From the NCBI RefSeq assembly GCF_001263355.1, contig NZ_LGYO01000019.1:43177-107176 (forward strand): a stretch of DNA of 64,000 nucleotides, read 5' to 3'. The position numbers and the translations under genes are program-made. The notes beneath the pieces were generated by a model. It ran no database searches and was not told where the DNA came from. It saw nothing but the letters and a program-made list of their open reading frames with translations. Shown in pieces: positions 1 to 8,504 of the stretch; within the stretch, counting starts at the first letter, position 1; every line of letters starts with the position of its first letter. The stretch is from Acetobacterium bakii. Lineage in GTDB: Bacteria; Bacillota; Clostridia; Eubacteriales; Eubacteriaceae.

Positions 1-97
1 TTGTGAAAACTGACATCAAAGCAGCATTTGTTCGATTTTTTGAGTTTCGTAATTATCTGTTTAATTTTGGTAATAGCAATTAGATTCGATGATCCGC

Positions 98-123
98 GCT
101 GTCGGTTGATATCAACCGACAGC
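98..123. repeat. Perfect 26-bp palindrome
   Basis: The half-site GCTGTCGGTTGAT at 98-110 is followed directly by its exact reverse complement at 111-123. It could be the core of a degraded hairpin repeat or a dimeric protein-binding site. Its position beside two other hairpin elements favours a repeat origin. Confidence 0.8.
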
Positions 124-195
124 ATGGTATTGCAGTTTGTTTTAAAATGCATTTACTCGGCTTTTCGTGGGACAGTCTACACAAAACCTAAAGGC

Positions 196-294
196 GCTTC
201 GCCGACATGTATTACATCAAGTTGTGTGTATCAAGGCGAACTCCGAAGGTGTCCGATCTTGCGGCACACAACGATTAATACATGTCGGCGAAGC
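196..294. repeat. Hairpin element, family I copy A (inverted orientation)
   Basis: The outer arms 196-214 and 276-294 are perfectly complementary over 19 bp. Inside, read on the minus strand, are the family hallmarks: ATCGTTGTGTG near one arm, CACACAACTTGATG near the other, and an inner stem-loop flanked by GATCG and TTCGCC. The arm sequence differs from those of the other copies, yet complementarity is retained. Confidence 0.8.
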
Positions 295-335
295 AAAACC
301 GGGAGTAATTGGCTGTCCGGAGCTTCACGGGTTGT

Positions 336-923
336 TTATTCGATGATTCCTTTGGTTGAAGGGATGCCCTTGTTTTCGGGGTTAATGGCACAGGCTTCTT
401 TTAGGGTTCGGCCCAGAGATTTGAAAATCCCTTCCACAATATGGTGGTTGTTGGACCCGTAAAGGGAAGCAACATGAAGGGATATTTTGCTGTTGCTGGC
501 AAAGGCCATGAAAAATTCTTCTAAAAGCTCGGTTTCAAAATCGCCGATGAACTCCCGGGTGAGGGGAACATCATAAACCAGGTAGCTGCGGCCGCTGATA
601 TCCACACAGACGCGGCACAGGGCTTCATCCATGGGGGTAAGCTGAAAAGCATAGCGGTTGATGCCGGCTTTATCTCCCAAAGCCTCATAAAAGGCCTTGC
701 CCAGGAGAATGCCGATATCCTCGATGACGTGGTGGTTATCGGCGGTATCGCCGGTGGCCTTAATGGTTAAATCAAAACCGCCGTGCTTGGTGAAAAGGGT
801 GAGCATATGGTCAAAAAAACCAACTTCGGTACTGACCTCGCACTGGCCGTTGCCATCAATGTTTAAAGATAATTGAATGGCGGTTTCAGCGGTTGTTCGG
901 TTTAATGTTACTTTACGCTTCAT
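336..923 (-). CDS. hisB: Imidazoleglycerol-phosphate dehydratase
   Basis: This 195-residue monofunctional HisB dehydrates imidazole glycerol phosphate to imidazole acetol phosphate, a middle step of histidine synthesis, in the cytoplasm. Family metal-binding motifs are visible: FFDHML near residue 37, DNHHVIEDIG near residue 62, and a second histidine pair in SNNHHIVEG near residue 158. Its length is typical, and there is no fused phosphatase domain as in enterobacterial HisB. Its start overlaps the end of hisC by 11 bp, so the two are translationally linked. It is the last his gene visible before the hairpin cluster at the left edge. Confidence 0.96.
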   Translation of the reverse strand: MKRKVTLNRTTAETAIQLSLNIDGNGQCEVSTEVGFFDHMLTLFTKHGGFDLTIKATGDTADNHHVIEDIGILLGKAFYEALGDKAGINRYAFQLTPMDEALCRVCVDISGRSYLVYDVPLTREFIGDFETELLEEFFMAFASNSKISLHVASLYGSNNHHIVEGIFKSLGRTLKEACAINPENKGIPSTKGIIE

Positions 924-1977
924 TGTATACGACCTCCTTGATAATTGCCAGAATCTTCTGATTTTCCTGAGGTTTTCCCATGGAAAAGCGGATGCTTCCG
1001 GGTTGTCGATCGGACTCTTTAAAGTATTTAATGAGGATATCCTTTTTTATCAGGGCTTCATAGATTGCTTCGGCCTGGGGGGCTTCAAAATAAATGAAAT
1101 TTGAGCCGGAGGGATAAATTTTAAAGGCGTTCAACGCTTTCAGGAAGGCCATGGCCTTTTCGCGCTCGGCTTTAAAAATTTCAAGGTTGCGTAAAATAGT
1201 GTCCCGATTTTTAAGGGCGATGACAGCTAGTTTTTGGGTCAGGACATTCAGATTATAGGGGCCTTTCACTTTATAGAGGATGTCAATGATGCTCTTGTTC
1301 CCAAGCGCATAACCACAGCGAATGCCAGCCAAACCAAAGGCTTTTGAAAGGGTTCGCAGGATTAAAAGGCGGGGATAGAATTTAATTAAATCCACCCCGG
1401 ACTTGCCAAAAAATTCAATGTAGGCTTCATCTAAGATCACCAGCGAGGGCACCGCATCGAGTACTTTTATGATTTCTTCCCTGGAGAAGGTATAACCGGT
1501 AGGGTTGTTAGGGTTGCACATATACAGTAGTTTGGCATTGTGTTCACAGGCTTCGGCAATCATGGTGTCAATATCCGGTACATGCTCGGGTAGATCATCG
1601 ACGCGAATATGTCTGGCATCGGCAATGGTTGCCCAGATATCATACATGGCAAAAGACGGGGAGTGGGAAACAATGACGTCACCGGGATTGACAAAGGCCT
1701 GATTAATCATGGCAATGAGTTCATCGGAACCGGATCCGCAGATGATCCCTTCTTCGGGAACACCGGTATAGGCATGGAGCTCTGTTAATAATTCGGGAAA
1801 ACAGGCCTCGGGGTACCGATTTAAATCGGTATTGCATATTTCATCACAGAATTTGCGTTTTAACACCATTGGAAAGTCATAGGGACTTTCATTGGCATTC
1901 ACAATTATTTCATACTGTGGGGCATCGACTTTATAAGCGTTAAGGTTTTTAATATTTTCTCTGATTAGTTTATCCAT
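913..1977 (-). CDS. hisC: Histidinol-phosphate aminotransferase
   Basis: This 354-residue class I/II PLP aminotransferase converts imidazole acetol phosphate and glutamate to histidinol phosphate. The PLP lysine is inferred to be Lys212 in TLSKAFGLAG, and the NPNNPTG substrate/cofactor loop lies near residue 155. The start codon overlaps the hisD stop in a TAATG arrangement, typical of translational coupling. Its place between hisD and hisB in a his operon removes most doubt about specificity, although HisC-like enzymes can also act on aromatic keto acids. Confidence 0.95.
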   Translation of the reverse strand: MDKLIRENIKNLNAYKVDAPQYEIIVNANESPYDFPMVLKRKFCDEICNTDLNRYPEACFPELLTELHAYTGVPEEGIICGSGSDELIAMINQAFVNPGDVIVSHSPSFAMYDIWATIADARHIRVDDLPEHVPDIDTMIAEACEHNAKLLYMCNPNNPTGYTFSREEIIKVLDAVPSLVILDEAYIEFFGKSGVDLIKFYPRLLILRTLSKAFGLAGIRCGYALGNKSIIDILYKVKGPYNLNVLTQKLAVIALKNRDTILRNLEIFKAEREKAMAFLKALNAFKIYPSGSNFIYFEAPQAEAIYEALIKKDILIKYFKESDRQPGSIRFSMGKPQENQKILAIIKEVVYNEA

Positions 1978-3257
1978 TATTTTTCAAACCGCCTTTCAAC
2001 TGCTTTGGCATGGGCATCCAGACCTTCGGATCGGGCAAAGGTGGCTATTTTTTCATAGACATTCTCCAGGGCATCCTGACTATATGAAAGAATACTGGAC
2101 TTCTTCATATAGTCATAAACACCCAGTGGGGATGAGAATTTTGCGGTGCCTGAGGTGGGCAGGGTATGATTTGGTCCGGCAAAGTAATCGCCCAGGGGCT
2201 CTGGTGTATAGGGCCCCATAAAAATAGCCCCGGCATTTTTTACCTTTTCCAGAGAATTCATGGGATTTTCGATGAGCAGTTCCAGATGTTCTGGGGCGAT
2301 TTCATTGGAAAGTGAAAAAGCTTCATCCAGATTTTTAACAATAAAAACAAAACCAAAATCATCCACAGATTTTTTAGCTATAAGCTTGCGATTCAGGTCT
2401 TCTTCAATTTGTCGATAAACTTCTTCAATAACCTGTTCGCCAAGGACTTGTGATGTGGTGACCAAAATAGGCATGGCCAATTCATCATGTTCAGCCTGGG
2501 ATAGCAGGTCGGCGGCTGCATAGACCGGGTTGGCATTTTCATCAGCAATAATGAGTACTTCACTGGGACCCGCAATCATATCAATGTCGACTTTCCCAAA
2601 AACTTCCTTTTTGGCCGTGGCCACGTAAATATTTCCAGGGCCGACAATTTTATTCACCGGTTTTATGGTTTCGCTGCCATAGGCCAGGGCAGCAATTGCC
2701 TGGGCCCCCCCAAGCTTATAAATTTCATGAACACCTGCAATTTTAGCGGCGGCTAAAATGGTCGGATTGATTTTTCCGTCCCGTCCGGGAGGGGTGACCA
2801 TCACCAGGGATTGCACCCCGGCAACCAGGGCGGGAATGGCATCCATTAATACGGTGGAGGGGTAATTTGCTTTTCCGCCCGGCACGTAGAGGCCAACCCG
2901 TTCAATGGGAGTGATATGCTGCCCCAGAATAACCCCAGGCAGAGGGGCATAGGTCCAGGTTTTCTCCAGTTGCTTTTCATGGAAGGAGCGAATATTGATA
3001 GCAGCCTCTCGCATAATATCCAGCAGTGATTCAGGAACAGCATCATAGGCTTCTTGAATTTCTTCCTCAGTCACCTGAAGATGGGTAAGCTCGCACTTAT
3101 CAAGGGCTTTGGTGTAATATAAAAGGGCGGAGTTGCCGTCTTTTTTTACGCCCTTGATGATTTCCAGGACCGCATTTCGGATATCATCCTGTTCTTCTTC
3201 ATTGCGTTTCAGAAGTTTAATCAAGTTTGTGTTTTTATTGTAATTAATAAGTTTCAT
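1977..3257 (-). CDS. hisD: Histidinol dehydrogenase
   Basis: This 426-residue HisD is a zinc-dependent NAD enzyme that oxidises histidinol in two steps to histidine, the last reaction of the pathway. Family motifs present include GPGNIYVA, IAGPSEVLI, QAEHDE and GPNHTLPT near residue 365, with the metal-ligand histidines in the last two. The length is standard. It follows hisG after a 12-bp gap on the same strand and abuts hisC. Confidence 0.96.
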   Translation of the reverse strand: MKLINYNKNTNLIKLLKRNEEEQDDIRNAVLEIIKGVKKDGNSALLYYTKALDKCELTHLQVTEEEIQEAYDAVPESLLDIMREAAINIRSFHEKQLEKTWTYAPLPGVILGQHITPIERVGLYVPGGKANYPSTVLMDAIPALVAGVQSLVMVTPPGRDGKINPTILAAAKIAGVHEIYKLGGAQAIAALAYGSETIKPVNKIVGPGNIYVATAKKEVFGKVDIDMIAGPSEVLIIADENANPVYAAADLLSQAEHDELAMPILVTTSQVLGEQVIEEVYRQIEEDLNRKLIAKKSVDDFGFVFIVKNLDEAFSLSNEIAPEHLELLIENPMNSLEKVKNAGAIFMGPYTPEPLGDYFAGPNHTLPTSGTAKFSSPLGVYDYMKKSSILSYSQDALENVYEKIATFARSEGLDAHAKAVERRFEK

Positions 3258-3269
3258 TTCTATTCCTTT

Positions 3270-3890
3270 CTAAAGCTGGGTTTCGAATGTCCGAATGATG
3301 GGATCAATCAGCTCTCGTTTGGTTTTTAAGCTTACCTGGTTCACAATCATTCGCGAACTGATGTCGCAGATTTCTTCAAGCACCACCAGTCCGTTCTCTT
3401 TGAGGGTATTTCCGCTTTCAACGATGTCAACAATACAATCCGATAAGCCGATAAGGGGTGCCAGTTCAACCGAACCATTTATTTTTATGATATCGACCAA
3501 TTGATTTTTAGCGTTAAAGTAATTTTTGGCGATGGTGGGATACTTGGTGCCCACCACCATTTTTTTCCCATAGGGCAGAGGACGGTCTTCAAATCCCGCA
3601 ACACACATTTTACAACGGCCTATGTTTAGGTTTAGCAGTTCATAAACCTGGGCAGGGTGTTCTAACAATACATCCTTACCGACAATTCCGATGTCCGCAG
3701 CGCCTTTTTCCACGTAAGTGGGAACATCCGGAGATTTCACCAGAAAAAACTCGATGGTACCGGTGGTATCCGTAAAAATAAGCTTTCTGCTTTTTTCTGA
3801 ATATTCCTCAAAAATATAACCAAGAGCAATTAATAATTCGATGGCCTTTTTAGCAACACGACCCTTTGCCAGGGCAAACCGGATAACCAT
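3270..3890 (-). CDS. hisG: ATP phosphoribosyltransferase, short form, catalytic subunit
   Basis: At 206 residues this is the short HisG, which lacks the C-terminal ACT-like regulatory domain. It joins ATP and PRPP in the first committed step of histidine synthesis. The motif DIGIVGKDVLLEH (near residue 65) and the PRPP-binding loop DIVESGNTLKENG (near residue 155) are visible. Short HisG needs HisZ for activity and feedback inhibition, and hisZ lies directly upstream, ending one base before the hisG start. Confidence 0.96.
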   Translation of the reverse strand: MVIRFALAKGRVAKKAIELLIALGYIFEEYSEKSRKLIFTDTTGTIEFFLVKSPDVPTYVEKGAADIGIVGKDVLLEHPAQVYELLNLNIGRCKMCVAGFEDRPLPYGKKMVVGTKYPTIAKNYFNAKNQLVDIIKINGSVELAPLIGLSDCIVDIVESGNTLKENGLVVLEEICDISSRMIVNQVSLKTKRELIDPIIRTFETQL

Positions 3891-5147
3891 TTAGTTTACC
3901 TCGCTTTCGAAAGTTATGGCTTCCAGAGAAATGTATTGATCATTTTCAACAATACAAAGCTTTCCCTGGGATAAAAAGTAAATTTCTGCATTTTTATATA
4001 ATGGGTTTTCTCTAATAGATATGACATGATAGCCCCAGTCGGATTTGATCATAAAGACTTCAGTAATCTCGCCCTTTGCTCTTAAATTATTGGCCAGATC
4101 ATAGGCCGCTGATTTGTCATCATACCCATAAAAGATTACATGGTTCTTTTGAGTATCCATTGGTAACAGGTTTTCCTGTTCCATGTAATCAATCACCTTC
4201 ATCAAGTCAATGGCAAAACCACAGGCAGGTCGGGGAATCCCGAATTTTTCCGAGAGGTTGTTATAACGGCCGCCGCTGATCACCGGTTCACCCCAGTTAT
4301 TGATATAACCCTTAAAATTAATATCCGTATAGTAGTTCATCTGATTGGTAAAACCAAGGTCGAAGCTGACATAGCTGGCAAGGCCCATGACTTCCAGGTG
4401 ACAATAAATTTCAGCGATCTTTTCGACAACCCCGGCCATGTTTTCGTTTAGACAAAGCGTTTTCATTTCTTTTAGCACCGCTTTCGGTTCGCCGTAGAGC
4501 GAGGGCAGCTTGATAATAATCGCTTTGGCCTCAGCGCTTAAATCAAGGGGTTTAAGAAAGCAGGCAATGTCATCGATGTTTTTATTTTCAATGTATTGAA
4601 AAAGCATTTCTCTTTCAAAGGAAGATAAAGCCAATTCCTCAAAAAGATAATTGATGAATCCCACATGGCCAAGATCAATATGAACATCCTTGACCCCATT
4701 CTCTAAAAGAGAAAGAATGGCAAGACCAATGACTTCGCCATCGCACTCGGGGCTGTCATTGCCAAAATATTCAATGCCGATTTGAGTGATTTCTTTTTTA
4801 ATCATTTCAGGACTTGAAAAATTTCGGTAGATATTAGTTTGGTATGCAAATTTAATGACCTCATCAGCGTTGGGATGGTTCATCGCTGCCATTCGCGTCA
4901 CCGGCAGGGTGGCATCGGGTTTTAAAACCAATACCTTTCCCTGATGATTCACGAGCTTAAACAGATCATCGCTGGGAATTGAATCTTCTCCGACATAGAG
5001 ATCATAGGTTTCAAAGGTAGGTGTGGAAATTTGATGATACCCATAGAGACGATAGAGGGTGGTCAATTTATTAATAATTTTTTCAAGTGAATAATAATCC
5101 TGATGTTGAATATTTTCAAAGCCATCAATGGTAGAATTTAAAAGCAT
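3891..5147 (-). CDS. hisZ: ATP phosphoribosyltransferase regulatory subunit
   Basis: HisZ is a histidyl-tRNA synthetase paralogue that has lost aminoacylation and forms a hetero-octamer with short HisG, where it senses histidine. The class II synthetase core is recognisable, with a motif-2-like region (KPDATLPVTRMAA) near residue 70 and SGGRYNNL near residue 290, but the C-terminal part does not resemble an anticodon-binding domain. I chose the start at 5147 (MLLNST...) because GGAGGTG lies at ideal distance before it; an in-frame ATG at 5162 would place that ribosome-binding site inside the gene. It is first in the operon. Confidence 0.93.
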   Translation of the reverse strand: MLLNSTIDGFENIQHQDYYSLEKIINKLTTLYRLYGYHQISTPTFETYDLYVGEDSIPSDDLFKLVNHQGKVLVLKPDATLPVTRMAAMNHPNADEVIKFAYQTNIYRNFSSPEMIKKEITQIGIEYFGNDSPECDGEVIGLAILSLLENGVKDVHIDLGHVGFINYLFEELALSSFEREMLFQYIENKNIDDIACFLKPLDLSAEAKAIIIKLPSLYGEPKAVLKEMKTLCLNENMAGVVEKIAEIYCHLEVMGLASYVSFDLGFTNQMNYYTDINFKGYINNWGEPVISGGRYNNLSEKFGIPRPACGFAIDLMKVIDYMEQENLLPMDTQKNHVIFYGYDDKSAAYDLANNLRAKGEITEVFMIKSDWGYHVISIRENPLYKNAEIYFLSQGKLCIVENDQYISLEAITFESEVN

Positions 5148-5162
5148 GAGCACCTCCAGCAC

Positions 5163-5543
5163 TTCATTACGTTAGTTTGGTAAAGCGTTATTTATAGTTT
5201 ACCACTAATTTTTAATTTGTCAAAGCATTTAATCGGTTTTTAATCCTTATTAATTATAGTATACTTATGATTTCAAGGCAAATAACTTTGTGTATATGGC
5301 TGTCCAGTTAAGATTGGACTTTTGAAATACCGGAATCGAACAAATTACTTAAGGGTGGGATTGATTTAGCAAAAAAAATCTATTGGACTAGGGAACTTTA
5401 TAGTATACTATAAATGATATGAAATTAAATTGAATATTGGCCCATGTTTTTTTGAATGACTTTAAAATCATTGAGAATAAACTGATGGTATAAATCGAGG
5501 GTTATTAGTACAATCCCTAAATCAAAAAAAAGAGGAGTTATCT
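5163..5543. other. Divergent intergenic region hisZ / HAD gene
   Basis: No gene is seen in these 380 bases. Besides the his promoter there is a perfect 18-bp palindrome at 5397-5414 (half-site TTTATAGTA), and its core TATAGTATACT recurs at 5255-5265. The upstream side of the HAD gene has only weak promoter candidates. Confidence 0.6.
5196..5223 (-). promoter_or_regulatory. Predicted promoter of the his operon
   Basis: On the minus strand a perfect TTGACA (5218-5223) is followed after 16 bp by TAAACT (5196-5201), preceded by TGG as an extended -10. The predicted leader to hisZ is only about 40 nt, so there is no room for a T-box or long attenuator. Confidence 0.7.
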
Positions 5544-6191
5544 ATGACCTACAAATGTGTGGTTTTTGACTTTGACGGCACACTTGCCGACACCGAAGAA
5601 AAAGCTTTCAATATATACAATAAACTTGCATCCAAATACAAATACAGCCCGGTGACCATGGAAGAGTTGCAGCACATCAAAAATCTTCATATGAAAGAAA
5701 TTTTGGAGATTGTGGATATTCCTTTTTATCGGTTGCCCAGAGCTTTGAGCGAAGGACAAAAGCTTATGCGAGAAGAATCCAGTGAAATTTGGGCTTTTTC
5801 TTCGGATATTCATTCCTTTTTTACCGAACTGAAAAAAGATACCGATCATGTAGGTATATTAACCTCCAATATAAAAAAAACTGTGATTGAATTTTTAGAT
5901 ACTTATAATCTACGGGAAGAAATTGAATTTGTTATGTGTTCGGCGTTAATGTCTAAAAGCAAAAAAATAAAAAAGGTGCTGCGAAAATATGACCTTGATC
6001 CCTCAGAAATGTTATACATTGGGGACGAAACCCGCGACATCGATGCCTGTCATAAGGTGGGAGTTGATGTTGTTGCGGTGAAGTGGGGATATAATACACC
6101 CCTAGCTCTTGAACGCTGTCATCCAACTTATATGATTGAAAACCTGTGGGATGTCATTGACATTGTTAAAAAGAAAAATACATTCGCATAA
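5544..6191 (+). CDS. HAD-superfamily phosphatase, phosphoglycolate phosphatase-like
   Basis: This 215-residue protein has the haloacid dehalogenase signature DFDGT with nucleophile Asp9 and acid/base Asp11, a helical cap (about 15-85), and the C-terminal motif YIGDETRDIDA near residue 155 that binds Mg2+. This matches the Gph/PpaX-like subfamily of small-molecule phosphatases. The substrate cannot be read from sequence; phosphoglycolate, pyrophosphate or sugar phosphates are all possible. AGAGGAG precedes the ATG. It stands alone, divergent from the his operon and closed by a terminator at 6313-6344. Confidence 0.85.
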   Translation: MTYKCVVFDFDGTLADTEEKAFNIYNKLASKYKYSPVTMEELQHIKNLHMKEILEIVDIPFYRLPRALSEGQKLMREESSEIWAFSSDIHSFFTELKKDTDHVGILTSNIKKTVIEFLDTYNLREEIEFVMCSALMSKSKKIKKVLRKYDLDPSEMLYIGDETRDIDACHKVGVDVVAVKWGYNTPLALERCHPTYMIENLWDVIDIVKKKNTFA

Positions 6192-6312
6192 ATATTTTGA
6201 TAAATTTCGGACTTTTATTAAGGTTATGTGCTGGAGGATTCAGGCGCATCCTTCGACTTGATGTGAATAACATGATGAAACAGCGTGACTCAAAGTCGTT
6301 TGTGATCCCCAG

Positions 6313-6344
6313 AGACATTTGTTTAACCGACAAATGTCTTTTTT
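6313..6344 (+). terminator. Rho-independent terminator after the HAD gene
   Basis: A perfect 10-bp stem, AGACATTTGT (6313-6322) with its complement at 6330-6339, has a 7-nt loop and is followed by a run of T. Confidence 0.85.
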
Positions 6345-6456
6345 AAGTGTTCCTAAAATTCACAATATTATGGATAATTCTTAATGTTTTAAACTGAAAA
6401 ATCACTTCAAAAATTAAAAGAATTATGGACAATGAAAATAATCTGCTCCAAAAGAC

Positions 6457-6485
6457 TTCACGCAATGGAGAATTAAGGGTATAAT
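6457..6485 (+). promoter_or_regulatory. Predicted promoter of rsmA
   Basis: TTCACG (6457-6462) and a consensus TATAAT (6480-6485) are 17 bp apart, about 55 bp before the rsmA start. Confidence 0.6.
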
Positions 6486-6541
6486 AAATCAATTGCGCCA
6501 GGTGCTATTTTAGGCATAGCGCATAAAAATGAAAGGATATT

Positions 6542-7426
6542 ATGGAAAAATTAACATCACCACGTGTGATTGAAACTATTTTAAGAAAAAACGCATTGCA
6601 TTTTAATAAACGTTTTGGACAAAATTTTCTTATTGATGAAAATATTGTCAGAAAAATTGTTGATGCCGGGGAAGTCGGGGAAGAGGATCTTGTTTTGGAA
6701 ATAGGTTCCGGAATCGGAACTATGACCCAGGTTCTGAGTGAGTGTGCCAAAAAAGTTATTACGGTAGAAATTGATAAAAAACTTATTCCAGTACTTAAAG
6801 AAACATTGGCAGATTGTACCAATGTCGAAATTATCCAGGGTGATATATTAAAAACAAATATTCGTGAAATCCTAGGCGATGATTTAGGAAAGATGCCGCT
6901 TAAGATTATCGCAAACTTACCTTATTATGTGACTACTCCAATTATTATGGGTTTCCTGGAGTCGGATTTACCCTTTGAGGGAATGACCTTTATGATACAA
7001 AAGGAGGTAGGAGAACGTCTTTGCGGGAAACCGGGAACAAAAGCCTATGGTTCATTAAGCATTGCAGCTCAGTTTTACTCGGATGTAACCATTGATTTTA
7101 ATGTGCCATCCCATGTTTTTATGCCCAAACCAAAAGTGGATTCAATTGTGGTTTCATTTAAGAAGCTGGCTGAACCAAGAATTCATTTAGAAAATCAGAA
7201 GCTGTTTTTCTCGGTGGTGAAAGCCAGTTTTTTGAATCGACGAAAGACTTTGATTAATGGTCTCTCAATGAACACGAATTATGAAAAGGAAATCATCCTT
7301 GAAGTGCTCAAGGAGTGTGCCATTGAACCAGGTATACGAGGAGAAATGTTAACAGGATCCGAGTTTGCAAAAATTGCAAATGGCCTTTATGCATATGGAA
7401 TACCCGAAGAACCGGTTAGCAAGTAG
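6542..7426 (+). CDS. rsmA: 16S rRNA dimethyladenosine transferase
   Basis: RsmA (KsgA) dimethylates two adjacent adenines in helix 45 of 16S rRNA during late small-subunit assembly, using S-adenosylmethionine. The 294-residue protein shows GQNFLID near residue 26, the SAM-binding loop EIGSGIGTMTQ near residue 57, and the adenine-methyltransferase motif NLPYYVTTPI near residue 124. The length is normal. GAAAGGATATT precedes the ATG. It has its own predicted promoter and is not obviously co-transcribed with the ABC genes downstream. Confidence 0.96.
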   Translation: MEKLTSPRVIETILRKNALHFNKRFGQNFLIDENIVRKIVDAGEVGEEDLVLEIGSGIGTMTQVLSECAKKVITVEIDKKLIPVLKETLADCTNVEIIQGDILKTNIREILGDDLGKMPLKIIANLPYYVTTPIIMGFLESDLPFEGMTFMIQKEVGERLCGKPGTKAYGSLSIAAQFYSDVTIDFNVPSHVFMPKPKVDSIVVSFKKLAEPRIHLENQKLFFSVVKASFLNRRKTLINGLSMNTNYEKEIILEVLKECAIEPGIRGEMLTGSEFAKIANGLYAYGIPEEPVSK

Positions 7427-7501
7427 GCATATTCTATTAAAAAAAATTAAGTGTTTTAAATTCAGGCAGTAGTGAAACTTACAAATACTAAACTATTTTG
7501 C

Positions 7502-7575
7502 TTTACTGTTGGTTTACAAAAATAATTCAGGTAAACTGACAGTAAAACTCAGAGCAGTTTCAAAATTACCTGAAT
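7502..7575 (+). promoter_or_regulatory. Alternative-hairpin leader of the ABC exporter
   Basis: Two stems compete for the same bases. Segment 7502-7517 can pair with 7531-7546 (14 of 16 positions), while 7525-7534 can pair perfectly with 7566-7575. They share 7531-7534, so both cannot form together. The second stem ends 15 bases before the ribosome-binding site at about 7591. Parts of the sequence (GTAAACTGACAG, CAAAATTACCTGAAT) resemble the right half of the hairpin element at 22326-22494, so the leader may derive from that repeat. Confidence 0.5.
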
Positions 7576-7604
7576 ATTTTAATTTTATGCGAGGAGAAAA
7601 CAGT

Positions 7605-8504
7605 ATGATAGAAGTGAAAGATACCACGCTCAAATATTCAAATGGAAAAGGCATATTTGACTTGAATTTTAAAGTCAAAAAGGGCGAGGTTTTTGGTTAT
7701 ATTGGACCAAATGGTGCAGGTAAAACCACAACGATTCGCATGTTGCTGGGATTCAGTCGTTCGAATAAAGGGGTTGCAACCATCAAGGGGCTTAATTGTG
7801 CAAAGCAAACCGCATCAATTCAAAAAATACTCGGATATGTTCCCGGAGAGATTGCATTTTTTGAAGAAATGCGGGGAAACGCATTTCTTAATTTTATGAC
7901 ACAGATGCGGGGAACAAAGCAAGCAAAGGGACTCAAAATAAGGGAATCTTTAATTGAGCGTTTTGAATTGGATACCCGGGAAAAAATTGAACGAATGTCA
8001 AGAGGAATGAAACAAAAGTTGGCTATTGTTGCTGCTTTCATGCATGACCCTGAGATATTGATTCTCGATGAACCCACAAGCGGCCTGGATCCCCTGATGC
8101 AAACGCGTTTTGTGGATTTGATTTTAGAGGAAAAAAGACGGGGAAAAACGATTTTAATGTCTTCACATCGATTTGAAGAGGTTGAGCGTACCTGTGACCG
8201 GGTTGGGATCATAAAAGAGGGACGAATTATTGAAGAAAATGATATCATTGCATTGAAGTCAGCGGAAACCAAGTCTTACCTGGTTAAATTTGGCACCCCT
8301 CCGAATCTTGAGGAATTAAGACGCTATGGTTTTAGTTTTAAACAATTTACTGAAAAGGATTTCGAAATTTTTTCGCCTGGAGATCGGATTGGTCTTCTGG
8401 TAAAGGTGCTTGCCAATGAAAAAGTTCTTGTTTTCAATTCAAACACTCAAACATTGGAAGAAATTTTTCTTAAACACTATGGCAAGGAGGCAAAAAAAGC
8501 ATGA
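7605..8504 (+). CDS. ABC transporter ATP-binding protein (ABC-2 exporter type)
   Basis: This cytoplasmic ATPase is predicted to pair with the membrane protein encoded next to it. It has Walker A GPNGAGKT (34-41), the signature SRGMKQK, Walker B LILDEPTSGLDP and a switch histidine in MSSHRFEEV, followed by a C-terminal extension of about 80 residues as in drug or bacteriocin exporters of the CcmA/NatA type. I use the ATG at 7605 because CGAGGAG lies just before it; the frame stays open upstream to 7509, but that stretch is the hairpin leader. It overlaps the permease gene by 4 bp. The substrate is unknown. Confidence 0.88.
   Translation: MIEVKDTTLKYSNGKGIFDLNFKVKKGEVFGYIGPNGAGKTTTIRMLLGFSRSNKGVATIKGLNCAKQTASIQKILGYVPGEIAFFEEMRGNAFLNFMTQMRGTKQAKGLKIRESLIERFELDTREKIERMSRGMKQKLAIVAAFMHDPEILILDEPTSGLDPLMQTRFVDLILEEKRRGKTILMSSHRFEEVERTCDRVGIIKEGRIIEENDIIALKSAETKSYLVKFGTPPNLEELRRYGFSFKQFTEKDFEIFSPGDRIGLLVKVLANEKVLVFNSNTQTLEEIFLKHYGKEAKKA

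Larger units (their letters stand above)
1..335. repeat. Intergenic hairpin-repeat cluster at the left edge, no gene
   Basis: This stretch downstream of hisB holds no credible gene; a 144-codon open frame across it runs through hairpins and into hisB antisense. It contains three pieces. Positions 1-35, reverse-complemented, match 22351-22385 at 32 of 35 bases, so the window edge cuts a second copy of the long hairpin found there. A perfect 26-bp palindrome sits at 98-123. A 99-bp hairpin with perfect 19-bp outer arms occupies 196-294. No clear U-tract terminator for hisB was found, so the his operon may continue off the left edge. Confidence 0.75.

Noticed and set aside
28-462. 144-codon plus-strand open frame at the left edge
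   Set aside because: It runs through three hairpin repeats and then antisense into hisB; there is no ribosome-binding site or recognisable protein.
5148-5230. T-box or His attenuator before hisZ
   Set aside because: The predicted promoter leaves a leader of only about 40 nt, and no T-box motif or leader peptide with histidine codons is present.
6192-6541. Possible small RNA between the HAD gene and rsmA
   Set aside because: Only a terminator and a promoter can be supported; the remaining bases show short imperfect repeats but no defined RNA structure.
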